In this document: positions 33,479 to 42,066 of the stretch, piece after piece
How the letters are laid out: each line of letters starts with the position of its first letter
Position numbering within the stretch: position 1 is the first letter of the stretch
Assembly: GCA_030684405.1 (NCBI GenBank)
Contig: JAUXYA010000005.1
Location: 62,001-126,000 of the forward strand
Direction of reading: 5' to 3'
Length of the DNA: 64,000 nt
Origin: Burkholderiales bacterium
Lineage (GTDB): Bacteria; Pseudomonadota; Gammaproteobacteria; Burkholderiales; SG8-41
Notes under the pieces: model-generated
The model's input: only the letters and a program-made list of their open reading frames with translations
Told to the model about the DNA's origin: nothing
Databases searched by the model: none
Program-made: the position numbers and the translations under genes

Positions 33479-34690
33479 ATGGCCAGGATGAGCGATTTTT
33501 CCGCAGCAGAACAGAAGCACCACCTCGACAAGATCCGCGATTTTCCGGATTTTGGTGCAACGCCGTGGATGGAGGGGCCGCCGCTGGCGCAACGCCGCGT
33601 TGCCATTGTCGCCACGGCAGGTCTGCACCTGCGCGGAGACCGACCCTTCGACAGCGGTTCCGCCGATTACCGGGTGATCCCGGGCGACGCGACTGATGCT
33701 GACCTGGTAATGAGCCATGTTTCGGTCAACTTCGATCGCAGCGGCTTCCAGGAGGACCTCAACGTGGTATTTCCCTTGCAGCGCCTGCGTGAGCTGGCTG
33801 CAGAAGGCGTTGTCGGTTCAGTGGCCGCCATTCACTATTCGTTCATGGGTGCGACGCAGATGCGCGCGCTCGAAGGCAAGGCGCGCGAACTCGCCGGCCT
33901 GCTGAAGAAGGACCGCGTCGATGCGGTGCTGCTGAGTCCGGTCTGACCGAACTGCACGTGCGCCGTGGGCGCACTCGGTCACTACCTCGAACGTGAAGGG
34001 ATCCCCACCGCGCAGATCAGCCTGATCCGCGAGCAGACCGCGGCCATCCGGCCGCCGCGCGCCTTGTGGGTGCCGTTCATGCTGGGACGTCCCTTCGGCG
34101 CGCCCGGTGATGCAGGGTTCCAGCGCCGGGTGCTGCTGGCGCTGCTGTCACTGTTCGAGCGCCCCCGGGGTCCGCTGCTCGAGGATTTTCCGGAAGATGC
34201 GCCGGCGGATCAGGCCGGGCCCGGCAGTTTTGCCTGCCCCGTGAGTTTTGCCGGCAGCGGCACGCAGGACCGGGGACTTGCTGCCGGGTTGCGGGATGAA
34301 ATCCGCCAGCTTTCCTCCTGGTACGAACTCGCGTGCCGCCGCCGTGGCCGTTCCACCGTTGGAGTGTTCGGGGATACGGTGGATGTGGCCGTGGCGTACC
34401 TGACGTCATTTCTCGACGGGCAGGCCTCGCCGCCGGCCGGTATCAGCGCCGGGACCGCGATCAAACGTGCCTGCGACGACATACGGGCTTATTACTTCGA
34501 GGCGGCTGCCGCACAGCCAGGCAATCTGTCGTCGTCGGCGATCGAGCATTGGTTCTGGCGCGATACCGCAGCAGCCCGGGCCTTGTTCGCGATCCGCTGT
34601 CTTTGTGTCGCCAGCGACGATCCCTCGCTGAAGCCACTGGGCAAGCTCGGACTGATTCCGCGGGCTGTCATGGAGCGTCTGCAACCCTGA
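33479..34690 (+). CDS. Selenoprotein B-like (GrdB/PrdB, glycine/proline reductase family)
   Basis: Read through the UGA at 33944-33946, this is a 403-residue protein. The sequence VDAVLLSPV-U156-PNC-TC is followed by AVGALGHYLEREGIPTAQISL, the pattern of the selenoprotein B family (glycine/betaine/sarcosine/D-proline reductases), which has a UxxC redox site. The N-terminal half has AIVATAGLHLRGDRPFD and HVSVNFDRSGFQEDLNVVFP. I chose the ATG at 33479 because AGGAGGG lies 6 bp before it; a TTG at 33458 is also in frame. The usual partners of a true glycine or proline reductase (GrdA, GrdE, PrdA) are absent. So a Stickland reaction is unlikely and the substrate is unknown. It lies 27 bp downstream of the AhpD-like selenoprotein. 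Confidence 0.92.
33947..33978 (+). promoter_or_regulatory. SECIS-like hairpin of the GrdB-like selenoprotein
   Basis: A perfect 7-bp stem GUGCGCC/GGCGCAC with a GUG loop (33958-33974), on top of an outer CCGA/UCGG stem with an internal loop. There are 18 nt between the UGA and the loop. It fits the bacterial SECIS rule well. Confidence 0.75.
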
Positions 34691-34790
34691 GTTTGGCTGT
34701 GCCGCGATGCGGACCTCGGCGTGTCCGACATTGACCGCAAGCCCATGATTGCGTTACATTTCCTGTCCTTTCTGCAGGGTCGCGGGCCTC

Positions 34791-35024
34791 ATGTCCAAAT
34801 CCATCAAAACACCGGCCACACCCACGTTCGAGTCTTCGCTGGTCGAGCTTGAAAAAATCGTGGAAGCCATGGAAGAGGGCCAGATGCCTCTTGAGCAGTC
34901 GCTGGCCGCCTACAAGCGCGGCGCGGAACTGCTGAAGCTCTGCCAGACGCAGTTGCAGGATGCCCAGCAGCAGGTAAAGCTGCTGGAAAACGGCGTGCTG
35001 AAGAATTTCGGCGCTGCCGAATAA
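34791..35024 (+). CDS. xseB: Exodeoxyribonuclease VII small subunit
   Basis: A 77-residue subunit. The signature is FESSLVELEKIVEAMEEGQM, PLEQSLAAYKRGAELLK and CQTQLQDAQQQV, a coiled-coil protein that binds XseA. I chose the ATG at 34791 (MSKSIKTPATP). It starts the block xseB-ispA-dxs, the standard order in proteobacteria. xseA is not in the window. Confidence 0.97.
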   Translation: MSKSIKTPATPTFESSLVELEKIVEAMEEGQMPLEQSLAAYKRGAELLKLCQTQLQDAQQQVKLLENGVLKNFGAAE

Positions 35025-35052
35025 AGCCGTTTTATCTTTTTTCCCATCCATC

Positions 35053-35949
35053 GTGAATGCTCCTGATTTCCAGGCCTGGGCTGCTGCCGGGCAAGAACGC
35101 ATAGAAGCTTTCCTGCAGCGCGTGCTGCCGCAGCCGGATATCGCGCCGCAGCGCCTGCACGTAGCGATGCGTTACGCCGCGCTCGGCGCCGGCAAGCGCG
35201 TGCGGCCCCTGCTGGCCTACGCCGCCGGCGAGCTGTCACGTGCCGATGTCGAGCGGGTCACCGTTGCCGGCGCCGCGGTCGAACTGATCCATGCCTATTC
35301 GCTGGTGCACGACGACCTGCCGTGCATGGACGACGACGTGCTGCGCAGGGGCAAGCCGACCTGCCATGTCGAATTCGACGAAGCCACTGCGCTGCTGGTC
35401 GGTGATGCACTGCAAAGCTTCGCCTTCCAGCTGCTCGGCGACTATCGCCTTGCCGACGATGCCACCGCGCAGCTTGAGATGGTCAAGCTGCTCGCTGTCG
35501 CCGCCGGTTCGCGCGGCATGGCCGGGGGCCAGGCCATTGACCTCGCCGCAGTCGGCAAGACGCTCAGCGTGCCCGAGCTTGAATTCATGCACATCCACAA
35601 GACCGGCGCGCTGATCCGTGCAGCCGCTGTGCTCGGCGCGCGCTGCGGCAGTGGCTTGAGCGAAGCCGAATTCGCGCGCGTCGACAGCTTCGCGAAATCG
35701 GTGGGCCTCGCTTTCCAGGTCGTCGACGATGTGCTCGACGCCGACGCCCCGACGGCGACGCTGGGCAAGACCGCCGGCAAGGACGCAGAGCAGGGCAAGC
35801 CGACCTATGTCAGTGCCATGGGTATTGCCCAGGCGCGGGCACTGGCCGCACAGCTGCGCGAGGAGGCCCTCGCCGCTATCGCGCCCTTTGGCGCACGCGG
35901 GGCACGACTGGCACAACTCGCCGATTTCATCGTGCTGCGCCAGTTCTGA
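35053..35949 (+). CDS. ispA: Farnesyl diphosphate synthase
   Basis: A 298-residue prenyltransferase that condenses IPP with DMAPP and GPP to make farnesyl diphosphate. The first aspartate-rich motif is VHDDLPCMDDDVLRRGKPT, the second QVVDDVLDAD. GAGKRVRPLLAY and LIHAYSLVHDD are also clear. The start is a GTG at 35053, 28 bp after the xseB stop. dxs follows 12 bp after its stop, so isoprenoid supply is encoded together. Confidence 0.96.
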   Translation: MNAPDFQAWAAAGQERIEAFLQRVLPQPDIAPQRLHVAMRYAALGAGKRVRPLLAYAAGELSRADVERVTVAGAAVELIHAYSLVHDDLPCMDDDVLRRGKPTCHVEFDEATALLVGDALQSFAFQLLGDYRLADDATAQLEMVKLLAVAAGSRGMAGGQAIDLAAVGKTLSVPELEFMHIHKTGALIRAAAVLGARCGSGLSEAEFARVDSFAKSVGLAFQVVDDVLDADAPTATLGKTAGKDAEQGKPTYVSAMGIAQARALAAQLREEALAAIAPFGARGARLAQLADFIVLRQF

Positions 35950-35961
35950 GACAATGCGGAC

Positions 35962-37872
35962 ATGAGTGGAACCATGATCCTCGAAGGTGCCGGCGGGCGC
36001 GACCAACCGAAGTACGGATTGCTGAAGTCAATTGCGTCTCCGGCTGACCTGCGCCAGCTTGAACGCAGCCAGCTGCCGCGACTTGTCGCAGAGCTGCGCG
36101 AATACCTGGTCGAGTCGGTCAGTCAGACCGGCGGCCACCTGTCGTCGAATCTTGGCACGGTGGAATTAACCATTGCGCTGCATTACGTTTTCGACACGCC
36201 GCACGACCGCCTGGTGTGGGACGTCGGCCACCAGACCTACGGCCACAAGATCCTCACCGGCCGCCGCGACGGCATGAAAAACCTGCGCATGTGGCAGGGA
36301 CTCTCCGGTTTTCCGCAGCGTACCGAATCCGAATACGACACCTTCGGCACTGCGCACTCAAGCACATCGATCAGCGCCGCGTTGGGCATGGCGGTGGCGG
36401 CAAAGCTGAAGGGCGAGCCGCGGCACGCGGTGGCGATCATCGGTGACGGTGCGATGACCGCAGGCATGGCCTTCGAGGCCATGAACAACGCCGGCGACAT
36501 GGACGTCGATCTGCTGGTGATCCTCAACGACAACGACATGTCGATCTCGCCGCCGGTGGGCGCGCTGAACAAGTACCTTGCCCGGCTGATGTCCGGCCGC
36601 TTCTACGCGAAGGCCAAGGATCTCGGTGCCAAAGTACTGGGTGATCTGGCGCGCAGGGCGGAAGAACACGTCAAGGGTATGGTCACCCCGGGCACGATGT
36701 TCGAGGAATTCGGTTTCAACTATATCGGCCCCATCGACGGCCACGACCTTGACTCGCTGCTGCCGACGCTTAACAACATCAAGCGCCTGAAGGGGCCGCA
36801 GTTCCTGCACGTGGTCACGCGCAAGGGCCAGGGCTACAAACTCGCTGAAGTCGATCCCATCCTCTATCACGGCGTGTCGAAATTCGACCACAAGGCGGGC
36901 ATTGCCGGCGGCAAGTCCGGCGGCAAGCCGACCTACACCCAGGTCTTCGGCGACTGGCTCTGCGACATGGCCGAGAAAGACCCGCGACTGGTGGCGATCA
37001 CGCCGGCGATGCGTGAAGGCTCAGGCATGGTGAAGTTCGCGCAACAGCATCCGAACCGTTATTTCGACGTCGGCATTGCCGAGCAGCATGCGGTGACCTT
37101 CGCCGCCGGCATCGCTTGCGAGGGCTACAAGCCGGTGGTCGCGATCTATTCGACCTTCCTGCAACGCGGTTACGATCAGTTGATTCACGACGTGCAGATC
37201 CAGAACCTGCCGGTGGTGTTCGCACTCGACCGCGGCGGGCTGGTCGGCGCCGACGGCGCGACCCACAACGGCAGCTTCGACCTCTCGTACCTGCGCTGCC
37301 TGCCGAACATGACGGTGATGGCGCCGGCTGACGAGAACGAATGCCGGCAGATGCTCACCACCGCCTTCCAGATGAACTCGCCCGCTGCGGTGCGCTACCC
37401 GCGCGGTACGGGCCCTGGCGTCGCCGTGCAGAAGGAAATGACTGCGCTGCCGGTGGGCAAGGGTGACGTACGCCGCCGCGGCAACGGCCTGGTGGCGATC
37501 CTGTCCTTCGGCTCGATGCTGGCGCCGGCGCTGGCGATCGCCGACGAGTTCGACGCCACGGTCGCCAACATGCGTTTCGTGAAACCCCTGGACGATGAAC
37601 TGGTGCACGACCTCGCGATCACCCATTCGCTGCTGGTCACCGTCGAGGAAAACGTGGTGATGGGCGGTGCCGGCGGTGCGGTGCTCGAATCGCTGGAGCG
37701 CCAGGGCTGCACGGTGCACGTGCTGCAGCTTGGCCTGCCCGACCGCTTCATCGACCACGGCGACCCCGCGTTGCAGCTTGCCAGCGTCGGCCTCGACGCC
37801 GAAGGCATCGCGCAGTCAATCCGCAGCCGCCTGTCGTCGATGGCCGCCGGCAAGACCCCGCAGCGGAGCTGA
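35962..37872 (+). CDS. dxs: 1-deoxy-D-xylulose-5-phosphate synthase
   Basis: A 636-residue thiamine diphosphate enzyme, the first step of the MEP isoprenoid pathway (pyruvate + glyceraldehyde-3-phosphate). Landmarks are [52 protein letters not shown] with the [10 protein letters not shown] cofactor motif, and [15 protein letters not shown]. The start at 35962 gives a protein of usual length. It is between ispA and folE. Confidence 0.97.
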   Translation: MSGTMILEGAGGRDQPKYGLLKSIASPADLRQLERSQLPRLVAELREYLVESVSQTGGHLSSNLGTVELTIALHYVFDTPHDRLVWDVGHQTYGHKILTGRRDGMKNLRMWQGLSGFPQRTESEYDTFGTAHSSTSISAALGMAVAAKLKGEPRHAVAIIGDGAMTAGMAFEAMNNAGDMDVDLLVILNDNDMSISPPVGALNKYLARLMSGRFYAKAKDLGAKVLGDLARRAEEHVKGMVTPGTMFEEFGFNYIGPIDGHDLDSLLPTLNNIKRLKGPQFLHVVTRKGQGYKLAEVDPILYHGVSKFDHKAGIAGGKSGGKPTYTQVFGDWLCDMAEKDPRLVAITPAMREGSGMVKFAQQHPNRYFDVGIAEQHAVTFAAGIACEGYKPVVAIYSTFLQRGYDQLIHDVQIQNLPVVFALDRGGLVGADGATHNGSFDLSYLRCLPNMTVMAPADENECRQMLTTAFQMNSPAAVRYPRGTGPGVAVQKEMTALPVGKGDVRRRGNGLVAILSFGSMLAPALAIADEFDATVANMRFVKPLDDELVHDLAITHSLLVTVEENVVMGGAGGAVLESLERQGCTVHVLQLGLPDRFIDHGDPALQLASVGLDAEGIAQSIRSRLSSMAAGKTPQRS

Positions 37873-37874
37873 TC

Positions 37875-38489
37875 ATGAGAAAAGAAAACGTGATGGACGG
37901 TTATTCCAAGATCGACCAGTACAACCCGGACACCATCCGCAGCATCTCCGAGAAATACACCGGCATCCTGCGCGACATCGGCGAGGACCCGACCCGCGAA
38001 GGCCTGGTCAAGACGCCGGAGCGCGTGGCCAAGGCGCTCCAGTACCTGACCCACGGTTACGACCTCGACCCCGCGCAAATCCTCAAGTCGGCGATGTTCA
38101 CCGAGGAATACCAGCAGATGGTGATCGTGCGCGACATCGAGGTCTATTCGCTGTGTGAACACCACATGCTGCCTTTTTTCGGCAAGGCCCATGTCGCCTA
38201 CATTCCGAAGGGCCGCATCGTCGGCCTGTCCAAAGTGCCGCGCGTTGTTGATGCCTACGCGCGGCGGCTGCAGGTGCAGGAGCGCCTCACCGTGCAGATC
38301 CGCGATTGCATCCAGGACACGCTGGCACCCGCGGGTGTTGCGGTGGTGATCGAGGCCCAGCATATGTGCATGATCATGCGCGGCATCCAGAAGCAGCATT
38401 CAGTGGCGACAACCTCGGCTTTCACCGGCGAGTTCAACCAGGACGTGACCCGCGCCGAGTTCCTGCGCCTGATCGCGGCAAAATCATAA
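37875..38489 (+). CDS. folE: GTP cyclohydrolase I
   Basis: A 204-residue enzyme that makes dihydroneopterin triphosphate from GTP for folate. The zinc and substrate sites are in [21 protein letters not shown], shown here as [34 protein letters not shown] and [18 protein letters not shown] carry other conserved residues. It starts 2 bp after dxs. The next gene, ribBA, also starts from GTP. Confidence 0.97.
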   Translation: MRKENVMDGYSKIDQYNPDTIRSISEKYTGILRDIGEDPTREGLVKTPERVAKALQYLTHGYDLDPAQILKSAMFTEEYQQMVIVRDIEVYSLCEHHMLPFFGKAHVAYIPKGRIVGLSKVPRVVDAYARRLQVQERLTVQIRDCIQDTLAPAGVAVVIEAQHMCMIMRGIQKQHSVATTSAFTGEFNQDVTRAEFLRLIAAKS

Positions 38490-38492
38490 AAA

Positions 38493-38516
38493 TATCAATA
38501 AAAACAAGTGCTTACG
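38493..38516 (-). repeat. A+T-rich motif, degenerate copy 3
   Basis: The reverse complement is 20/24 identical to the copy at 41352-41375. It lies just past the folE stop, between folE and ribBA. Confidence 0.45.
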
Positions 38517-38529
38517 TAAATTCTCCGGC

Positions 38530-39789
38530 ATGAGCGCCGACACCCGCAGCAGCGAATACCTGGTCGAGCAGATCCTGCCGGCAGTGCGCCGCGGCGAGAT
38601 GGTGATCCTCGTCGACAGCGAAGACCGCGAGAATGAAGGCGACCTCTATGTCGCCGCTGAACGCGCGACGCCCGAAGCCATCAACTTCATGGCGGCCGAG
38701 GGCCGCGGCCTGGTGTCGCTGGCGCTGACCGAGGACCGTCTGCGCACGCTGGGCCTCGCGCTGATCACCGACGATTCCGGCAATCAGACCCGTTTCGGCA
38801 CCGCCTTCGCGACGCCGATCGATGCGCGAGAGGGCGTCGGCTCCGGCATGTCGGCGCAGGACCGCGCACGCACCATCGCGGTGGCGATTGCCGACAACGC
38901 CAAGGCCGCCGACCTGATCCGCCCCGGCCGCCTGCAGACCCTGCGCGCCGTCGACGGCGGCGTGCTGTCGCGGCGCGGCCATACCGAGGCTGCAGTCGAT
39001 CTTGCGCGGCTCGCCGGCCTCAAACCTGCCGGCGTGATCTGCGAAATCATGAATCCCGACGGCACGATGGCGCGTTTGCCCGAGCTCGAGGCTTTCGCGA
39101 AAAAACACGGCATCCGGATAATGAAGATCAGCGATCTCGTCGCTTTCCGCGAACGCGAGCGCGACATCCGCCGCAAGGCCGAAACCGTGCTGCCGACCAG
39201 CAAGGCCGGTGAATTCAGGATGATTGTCTACGCCGACAATCTGGAGGCGAACCTCTTTGTCGCGCTGGTGAAAGGCGATGTCGATACCGGCAAGGGTGAG
39301 CCGGTGCTGGTGCGCCTGCATTCGCAGTGCCTGACCGGCGACGTTTTCGGCTCCGAGCGCTGCGACTGCGGCGAACAGCTCGACGCCGCGCTGGCCAAGA
39401 TCGAGGATGCCGGCCGCGGCGTGCTGGTTTACATGTTCGACGAGGGGCGCGGCATCGGCCTGCTCAACAAGATCCGCGCCTACGCGCTGCAGGACCAGGG
39501 CCAGGACACCGTGGAAGCCAACCACGCGCTGGGTTTTGCCGCCGACATGCGCGACTACAGTGCCGGCGCGCACATCCTCTCCGACCTTGGCGCGCGTCGC
39601 GTGCGTCTGATGACCAACAACCCCGACAAGGTCGCGGCGCTCGCCGACTACGGCCTGGAGGTGGTCGAACGCGTCGCGGTGGAAGTGCCGCCGCGGGAAG
39701 CCAACCGGCGGTATCTCGATACCAAGCGCAGCAAGTTCGGGCATTTGCTGGCGATGGTGGGTGGGAAGTCGGAAACGCCGGGAAAATAA
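38530..39789 (+). CDS. ribBA: Bifunctional DHBP synthase / GTP cyclohydrolase II
   Basis: A 419-residue riboflavin-pathway enzyme. The N-terminal DHBP synthase domain (ribulose-5-phosphate to dihydroxybutanone phosphate) has [16 protein letters not shown] and [16 protein letters not shown]. The C-terminal GTP cyclohydrolase II domain has [18 protein letters not shown] with the zinc cysteines, [18 protein letters not shown], and the arginine/tyrosine active-site segment. The order folE-ribBA puts two GTP-ring-opening enzymes together. The riboflavin is later used by ribF (60.6 kb). No FMN riboswitch is visible in the 40-bp gap before it. Confidence 0.96.
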   Translation: MSADTRSSEYLVEQILPAVRRGEMVILVDSEDRENEGDLYVAAERATPEAINFMAAEGRGLVSLALTEDRLRTLGLALITDDSGNQTRFGTAFATPIDAREGVGSGMSAQDRARTIAVAIADNAKAADLIRPGRLQTLRAVDGGVLSRRGHTEAAVDLARLAGLKPAGVICEIMNPDGTMARLPELEAFAKKHGIRIMKISDLVAFRERERDIRRKAETVLPTSKAGEFRMIVYADNLEANLFVALVKGDVDTGKGEPVLVRLHSQCLTGDVFGSERCDCGEQLDAALAKIEDAGRGVLVYMFDEGRGIGLLNKIRAYALQDQGQDTVEANHALGFAADMRDYSAGAHILSDLGARRVRLMTNNPDKVAALADYGLEVVERVAVEVPPREANRRYLDTKRSKFGHLLAMVGGKSETPGK

Positions 39790-39826
39790 GAGCTCGTTGG
39801 CTAGAGTGCTTGGTTGGGTTGCGTCG

Positions 39827-40519
39827 TCACGATGCTTGACGCCCAATCATGCGGAAAATTTGGCTGGCCGCCCTCACACGTTCTTGCTGGACGGAAGTTG
39901 TTGCGACCTGAGCGCGATTCCAGACGATGAGATTGGGGAAGGAATTGCCACCAAAGCTAAGAATTCTTGCAGCCTTTTTGCCCATTGCAATAATGACGCG
40001 CGGCTGAAGTTCCTCAATCAGCGGGTAGGCGTATTGCGTTGCCGCTTTTTTCCCGATTGCATCATCGAAATTTGATTCACTGCCGGTGCGCCACGGGAGG
40101 GCATTTGCATACGCAATATCTTCAAGTGACAACCTGCCCGCACCAATGACCTCAGAACAATGCCGTCGCCAGACAGGCCAAGACTGGCATACCGACTTGT
40201 ATGCATTTTGTGCTTCAAGGAATGCGACTGGCGAAAGATTGTCAGCGAATTTATGCAACGCAGGCATCATGGTCTGGTCTTGTCGGCTTCTCGACGCATT
40301 GTTTCCGTTGCCAGGGTTGATTCCGAGAAGCAGAACCCTGCTTTGAAGGAATTGAGTTCCTACATAACCAAACTGAGGAATGAGATCGTCCTTTGCGATC
40401 AAAGGCGCTCTACCTTGTGGTAAATCTACATTTGCCCCTCCAAGAAAAGCTGCACGACCAAGCTTTAGAGCATGCGTTGCTGTCTTATAGCCGAGAGGCG
40501 AATCAGTTTCGAATGTCAT
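39827..40519 (-). CDS. Uracil-DNA glycosylase-superfamily-like protein
   Basis: A 230-residue protein with LLLGINPGNGNN, which resembles the GxNPG-type motif of the UDG/thymine-DNA glycosylase superfamily. PRVIIAMGKKAARILS and NLIVWNRAQVA follow near the C-terminus, where UDGs carry their second motif. The fit is partial, so the activity is uncertain. I chose the ATG at 40519. The gene is visibly richer in A+T than its neighbours and sits with a toxin-antitoxin pair, which suggests recent acquisition. A housekeeping UDG is unlikely. Confidence 0.65.
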   Translation of the reverse strand: MTFETDSPLGYKTATHALKLGRAAFLGGANVDLPQGRAPLIAKDDLIPQFGYVGTQFLQSRVLLLGINPGNGNNASRSRQDQTMMPALHKFADNLSPVAFLEAQNAYKSVCQSWPVWRRHCSEVIGAGRLSLEDIAYANALPWRTGSESNFDDAIGKKAATQYAYPLIEELQPRVIIAMGKKAARILSFGGNSFPNLIVWNRAQVATTSVQQERVRAASQIFRMIGRQAS

Positions 40520-40559
40520 TATTAAAATTACCGGAGACGATTTGAGAGCGCTTGCCCCA

Positions 40560-40964
40560 TCATTTGCCGGCCTCACGATACGCCGCCTGAACCGCCCTCA
40601 CCATGGACGGGTGTAAGGTGCCCAACAAAGGTGTCTGCCCATGCGGCGCAGCCGGCGGCACGGAAAAATGTTCCGCAGTGTAGGGCAGATCGACCAGCTG
40701 AAGCAGGTTGAACTTGGTGTCGTAACTGAGTCCCGCCGCCGCATAAGCCGCAGGGTTCCTGCTTTGCAGGATGGCGAACTCGCCGCGATACAGTTGGGTG
40801 GTTTTCTGGCTGGTACCGTAGGCGACACGCACCGTGAACAGTGGCGCGGCGTCATCAAAAACGGCGACGATCAGCGCGGGCCTTGGTTTGGGGTGCGGGT
40901 TGATGTTGTCGGGGAAGTGACACCACACGATTTCGCCGGCGGTGGGTTCTCCCCAGGGTTTCAT
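40560..40964 (-). CDS. PemK/MazF-like toxin of a type II toxin-antitoxin pair
   Basis: A 134-residue protein with an SH3-like PemK/MazF fold pattern: TAGEIVWCHFPDNINPHPKP and PRPALIVAVFDD, then TVRVAYGTSQKT. MazF toxins are mRNA endoribonucleases. The start overlaps the stop of the upstream gene by 4 bp (ATGA), as in antitoxin-toxin operons. The match to known PemK proteins is moderate, so the nuclease activity is inferred. It follows the antitoxin candidate and precedes the UDG-like gene. Confidence 0.7.
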   Translation of the reverse strand: MKPWGEPTAGEIVWCHFPDNINPHPKPRPALIVAVFDDAAPLFTVRVAYGTSQKTTQLYRGEFAILQSRNPAAYAAAGLSYDTKFNLLQLVDLPYTAEHFSVPPAAPHGQTPLLGTLHPSMVRAVQAAYREAGK

Positions 40965-41254
40965 TTTTTCGCCGGTTCACTATCGAACAGGCTTGAGCGC
41001 ACCGAACGCATCCTGCCTTGCGGTGCAAGCTTTTTGATCTGCCGCAGTTGCGCCGCGGTCAGCGGGCCATCGTCGGGTTCGTACTGCGGCAATACGCGCA
41101 CGGCCAGTTCATGCAGGGCGCGGTGGATGGCTTGGGTTTCATCGATGCCCAGGCGCTCGGCAATGCGCTTGGCGGTGTCGCGCGTGACACCATGCGCGCT
41201 GTCGGTGACCCGATAGCGGAAGGCGATTTGTTCGGCGGTGTAACGAGTGGCCAT
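40961..41254 (-). CDS. Candidate antitoxin, 97 aa
   Basis: A 97-residue protein with a helical N-terminal region (YTAEQIAFRYRVTDSAHG, then DTAKRIAERLGIDETQAIHRA) that looks like a DNA-binding or dimerising segment. The C-terminal part (LRQIKKLAPQGRMRSVRSSLF) is basic. The family is not recognised; the call rests on position, on the overlap with the PemK-like toxin and on a palindromic promoter in front. It could bind that operator to autoregulate the pair. Confidence 0.65.
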   Translation of the reverse strand: MATRYTAEQIAFRYRVTDSAHGVTRDTAKRIAERLGIDETQAIHRALHELAVRVLPQYEPDDGPLTAAQLRQIKKLAPQGRMRSVRSSLFDSEPAKK

Positions 41255-41272
41255 GGGGTATTGCTCCCTTTA

Positions 41273-41310
41273 GATATCTATAAGATATCCAGCAAGACCG
41301 CCCTCGTCAA
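41273..41310 (-). promoter_or_regulatory. Promoter and operator of the toxin-antitoxin pair
   Basis: On the minus strand TTGACG (41310-41305) and TATCTT (41287-41282) are 17 bp apart. GATATC occurs twice (41273-41278 and 41284-41289), 5 bp apart, overlapping the -10 region. It ends 18 bp before the antitoxin start at 41254. Confidence 0.7.
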
Positions 41311-41351
41311 TTGAGGATTCGGATGTTGGCGCAGTTGGAAGGGTGGTATTA

Positions 41352-41375
41352 CATAAGTATTTGATTTTATTGATA
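41352..41375 (+). repeat. A+T-rich motif, copy 4
   Basis: Contains ATAAGTATTTGATTTTA (41353-41369), exact to the copy at 7414. It lies just beyond the stop of the aspartyl protease gene. Confidence 0.6.
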
Positions 41376-41390
41376 TATTTAACAAAATCA

Positions 41391-42053
41391 TCAAAACCGC
41401 CGTATCAGCGTCAACGCCTGCCCATCCCGCTTCATCTCCGTCCGGTTCAGGAAACTCATCCCCAGCAGCGCGATCTTCAGTCCATCGCCTTCCAGCACCA
41501 CCGCTTCGACGGCATGCAGCGTAATGTCGCCGACCTTCACCGTGTCGAGGGTGATGCGGTAGGCCAGGGCCTTGCCGTTGGCGGTCTGGGTGTAACCGCG
41601 CTGGCCGTTGAGATAGTTGATGCCGAGGCGCCGGGCTTCGGCGCTGGGCAGGGCGATCGAGGTGGCGCCGGTGTCGACGAGGAATGTCACGGTGCCGCCG
41701 TTGACCTGGCCCAGGGTCTGGTAATGGCCCTGCGCGTCCGCGGTCAGCGTGACCGAGGGCGCGCTGCCGCTGGCGCCCGTGGGCAGGCTGACACCGCTGA
41801 CTTTGTAGCCCGAGCCGAGTGCCAGCGAACGGCGTTTGCCCTGGAATTCGATGACCGCGGCGCTGCTGTCGGCGCTGATCAGTTTCACGCCTTCAGGTGA
41901 AGTCTCACCGGCGGACAGCATGCGCGGCTTGCCATCGACGACGATCTGCGCCTTGCCGCCGAACAGCGCGCTGACGCTGATGTCGGCGGCCCGAGCGGGT
42001 GCGGCGGCGAACAGTAGCGCGATGCCGATTGCTATAACATCATTCCGTCGCAT
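41391..42053 (-). CDS. Retroviral-type aspartyl protease family protein
   Basis: A 220-residue exported protein with a signal peptide (MRRNDVIAIGIALLFAAAPARA). The active-site triad is in TFLVDTGATSIALPS, and the flap region may be YLNGQRGYTQTANGKAL. LLGMSFLNRTEM is the C-terminal family block. It resembles TIGR02281 proteins, monomer units that dimerise to form an active site. The N-terminal part (SALFGGKAQIVVDGKPRML) is less typical. Substrate unknown. I chose the ATG at 42053. It is divergent from the glutamine amidotransferase gene. Confidence 0.88.
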   Translation of the reverse strand: MRRNDVIAIGIALLFAAAPARAADISVSALFGGKAQIVVDGKPRMLSAGETSPEGVKLISADSSAAVIEFQGKRRSLALGSGYKVSGVSLPTGASGSAPSVTLTADAQGHYQTLGQVNGGTVTFLVDTGATSIALPSAEARRLGINYLNGQRGYTQTANGKALAYRITLDTVKVGDITLHAVEAVVLEGDGLKIALLGMSFLNRTEMKRDGQALTLIRRF

Positions 42054-42066
42054 TCCGGATCCCTCC

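Noticed and set aside
33098-33946. Reading the two UGA codons as true stops, giving pseudogenes or split genes
   Set aside because: Both UGAs fall exactly at redox active-site positions, the frames continue cleanly on both sides, SECIS-like hairpins follow, and selA and selB are present.
33479-34690. True glycine or proline reductase operon
   Set aside because: The partner subunits and proteolytic pro-protein signatures are absent and gene content points to aerobic life.
38512-39846. 444-codon minus-strand frame
   Set aside because: Antisense to ribBA.
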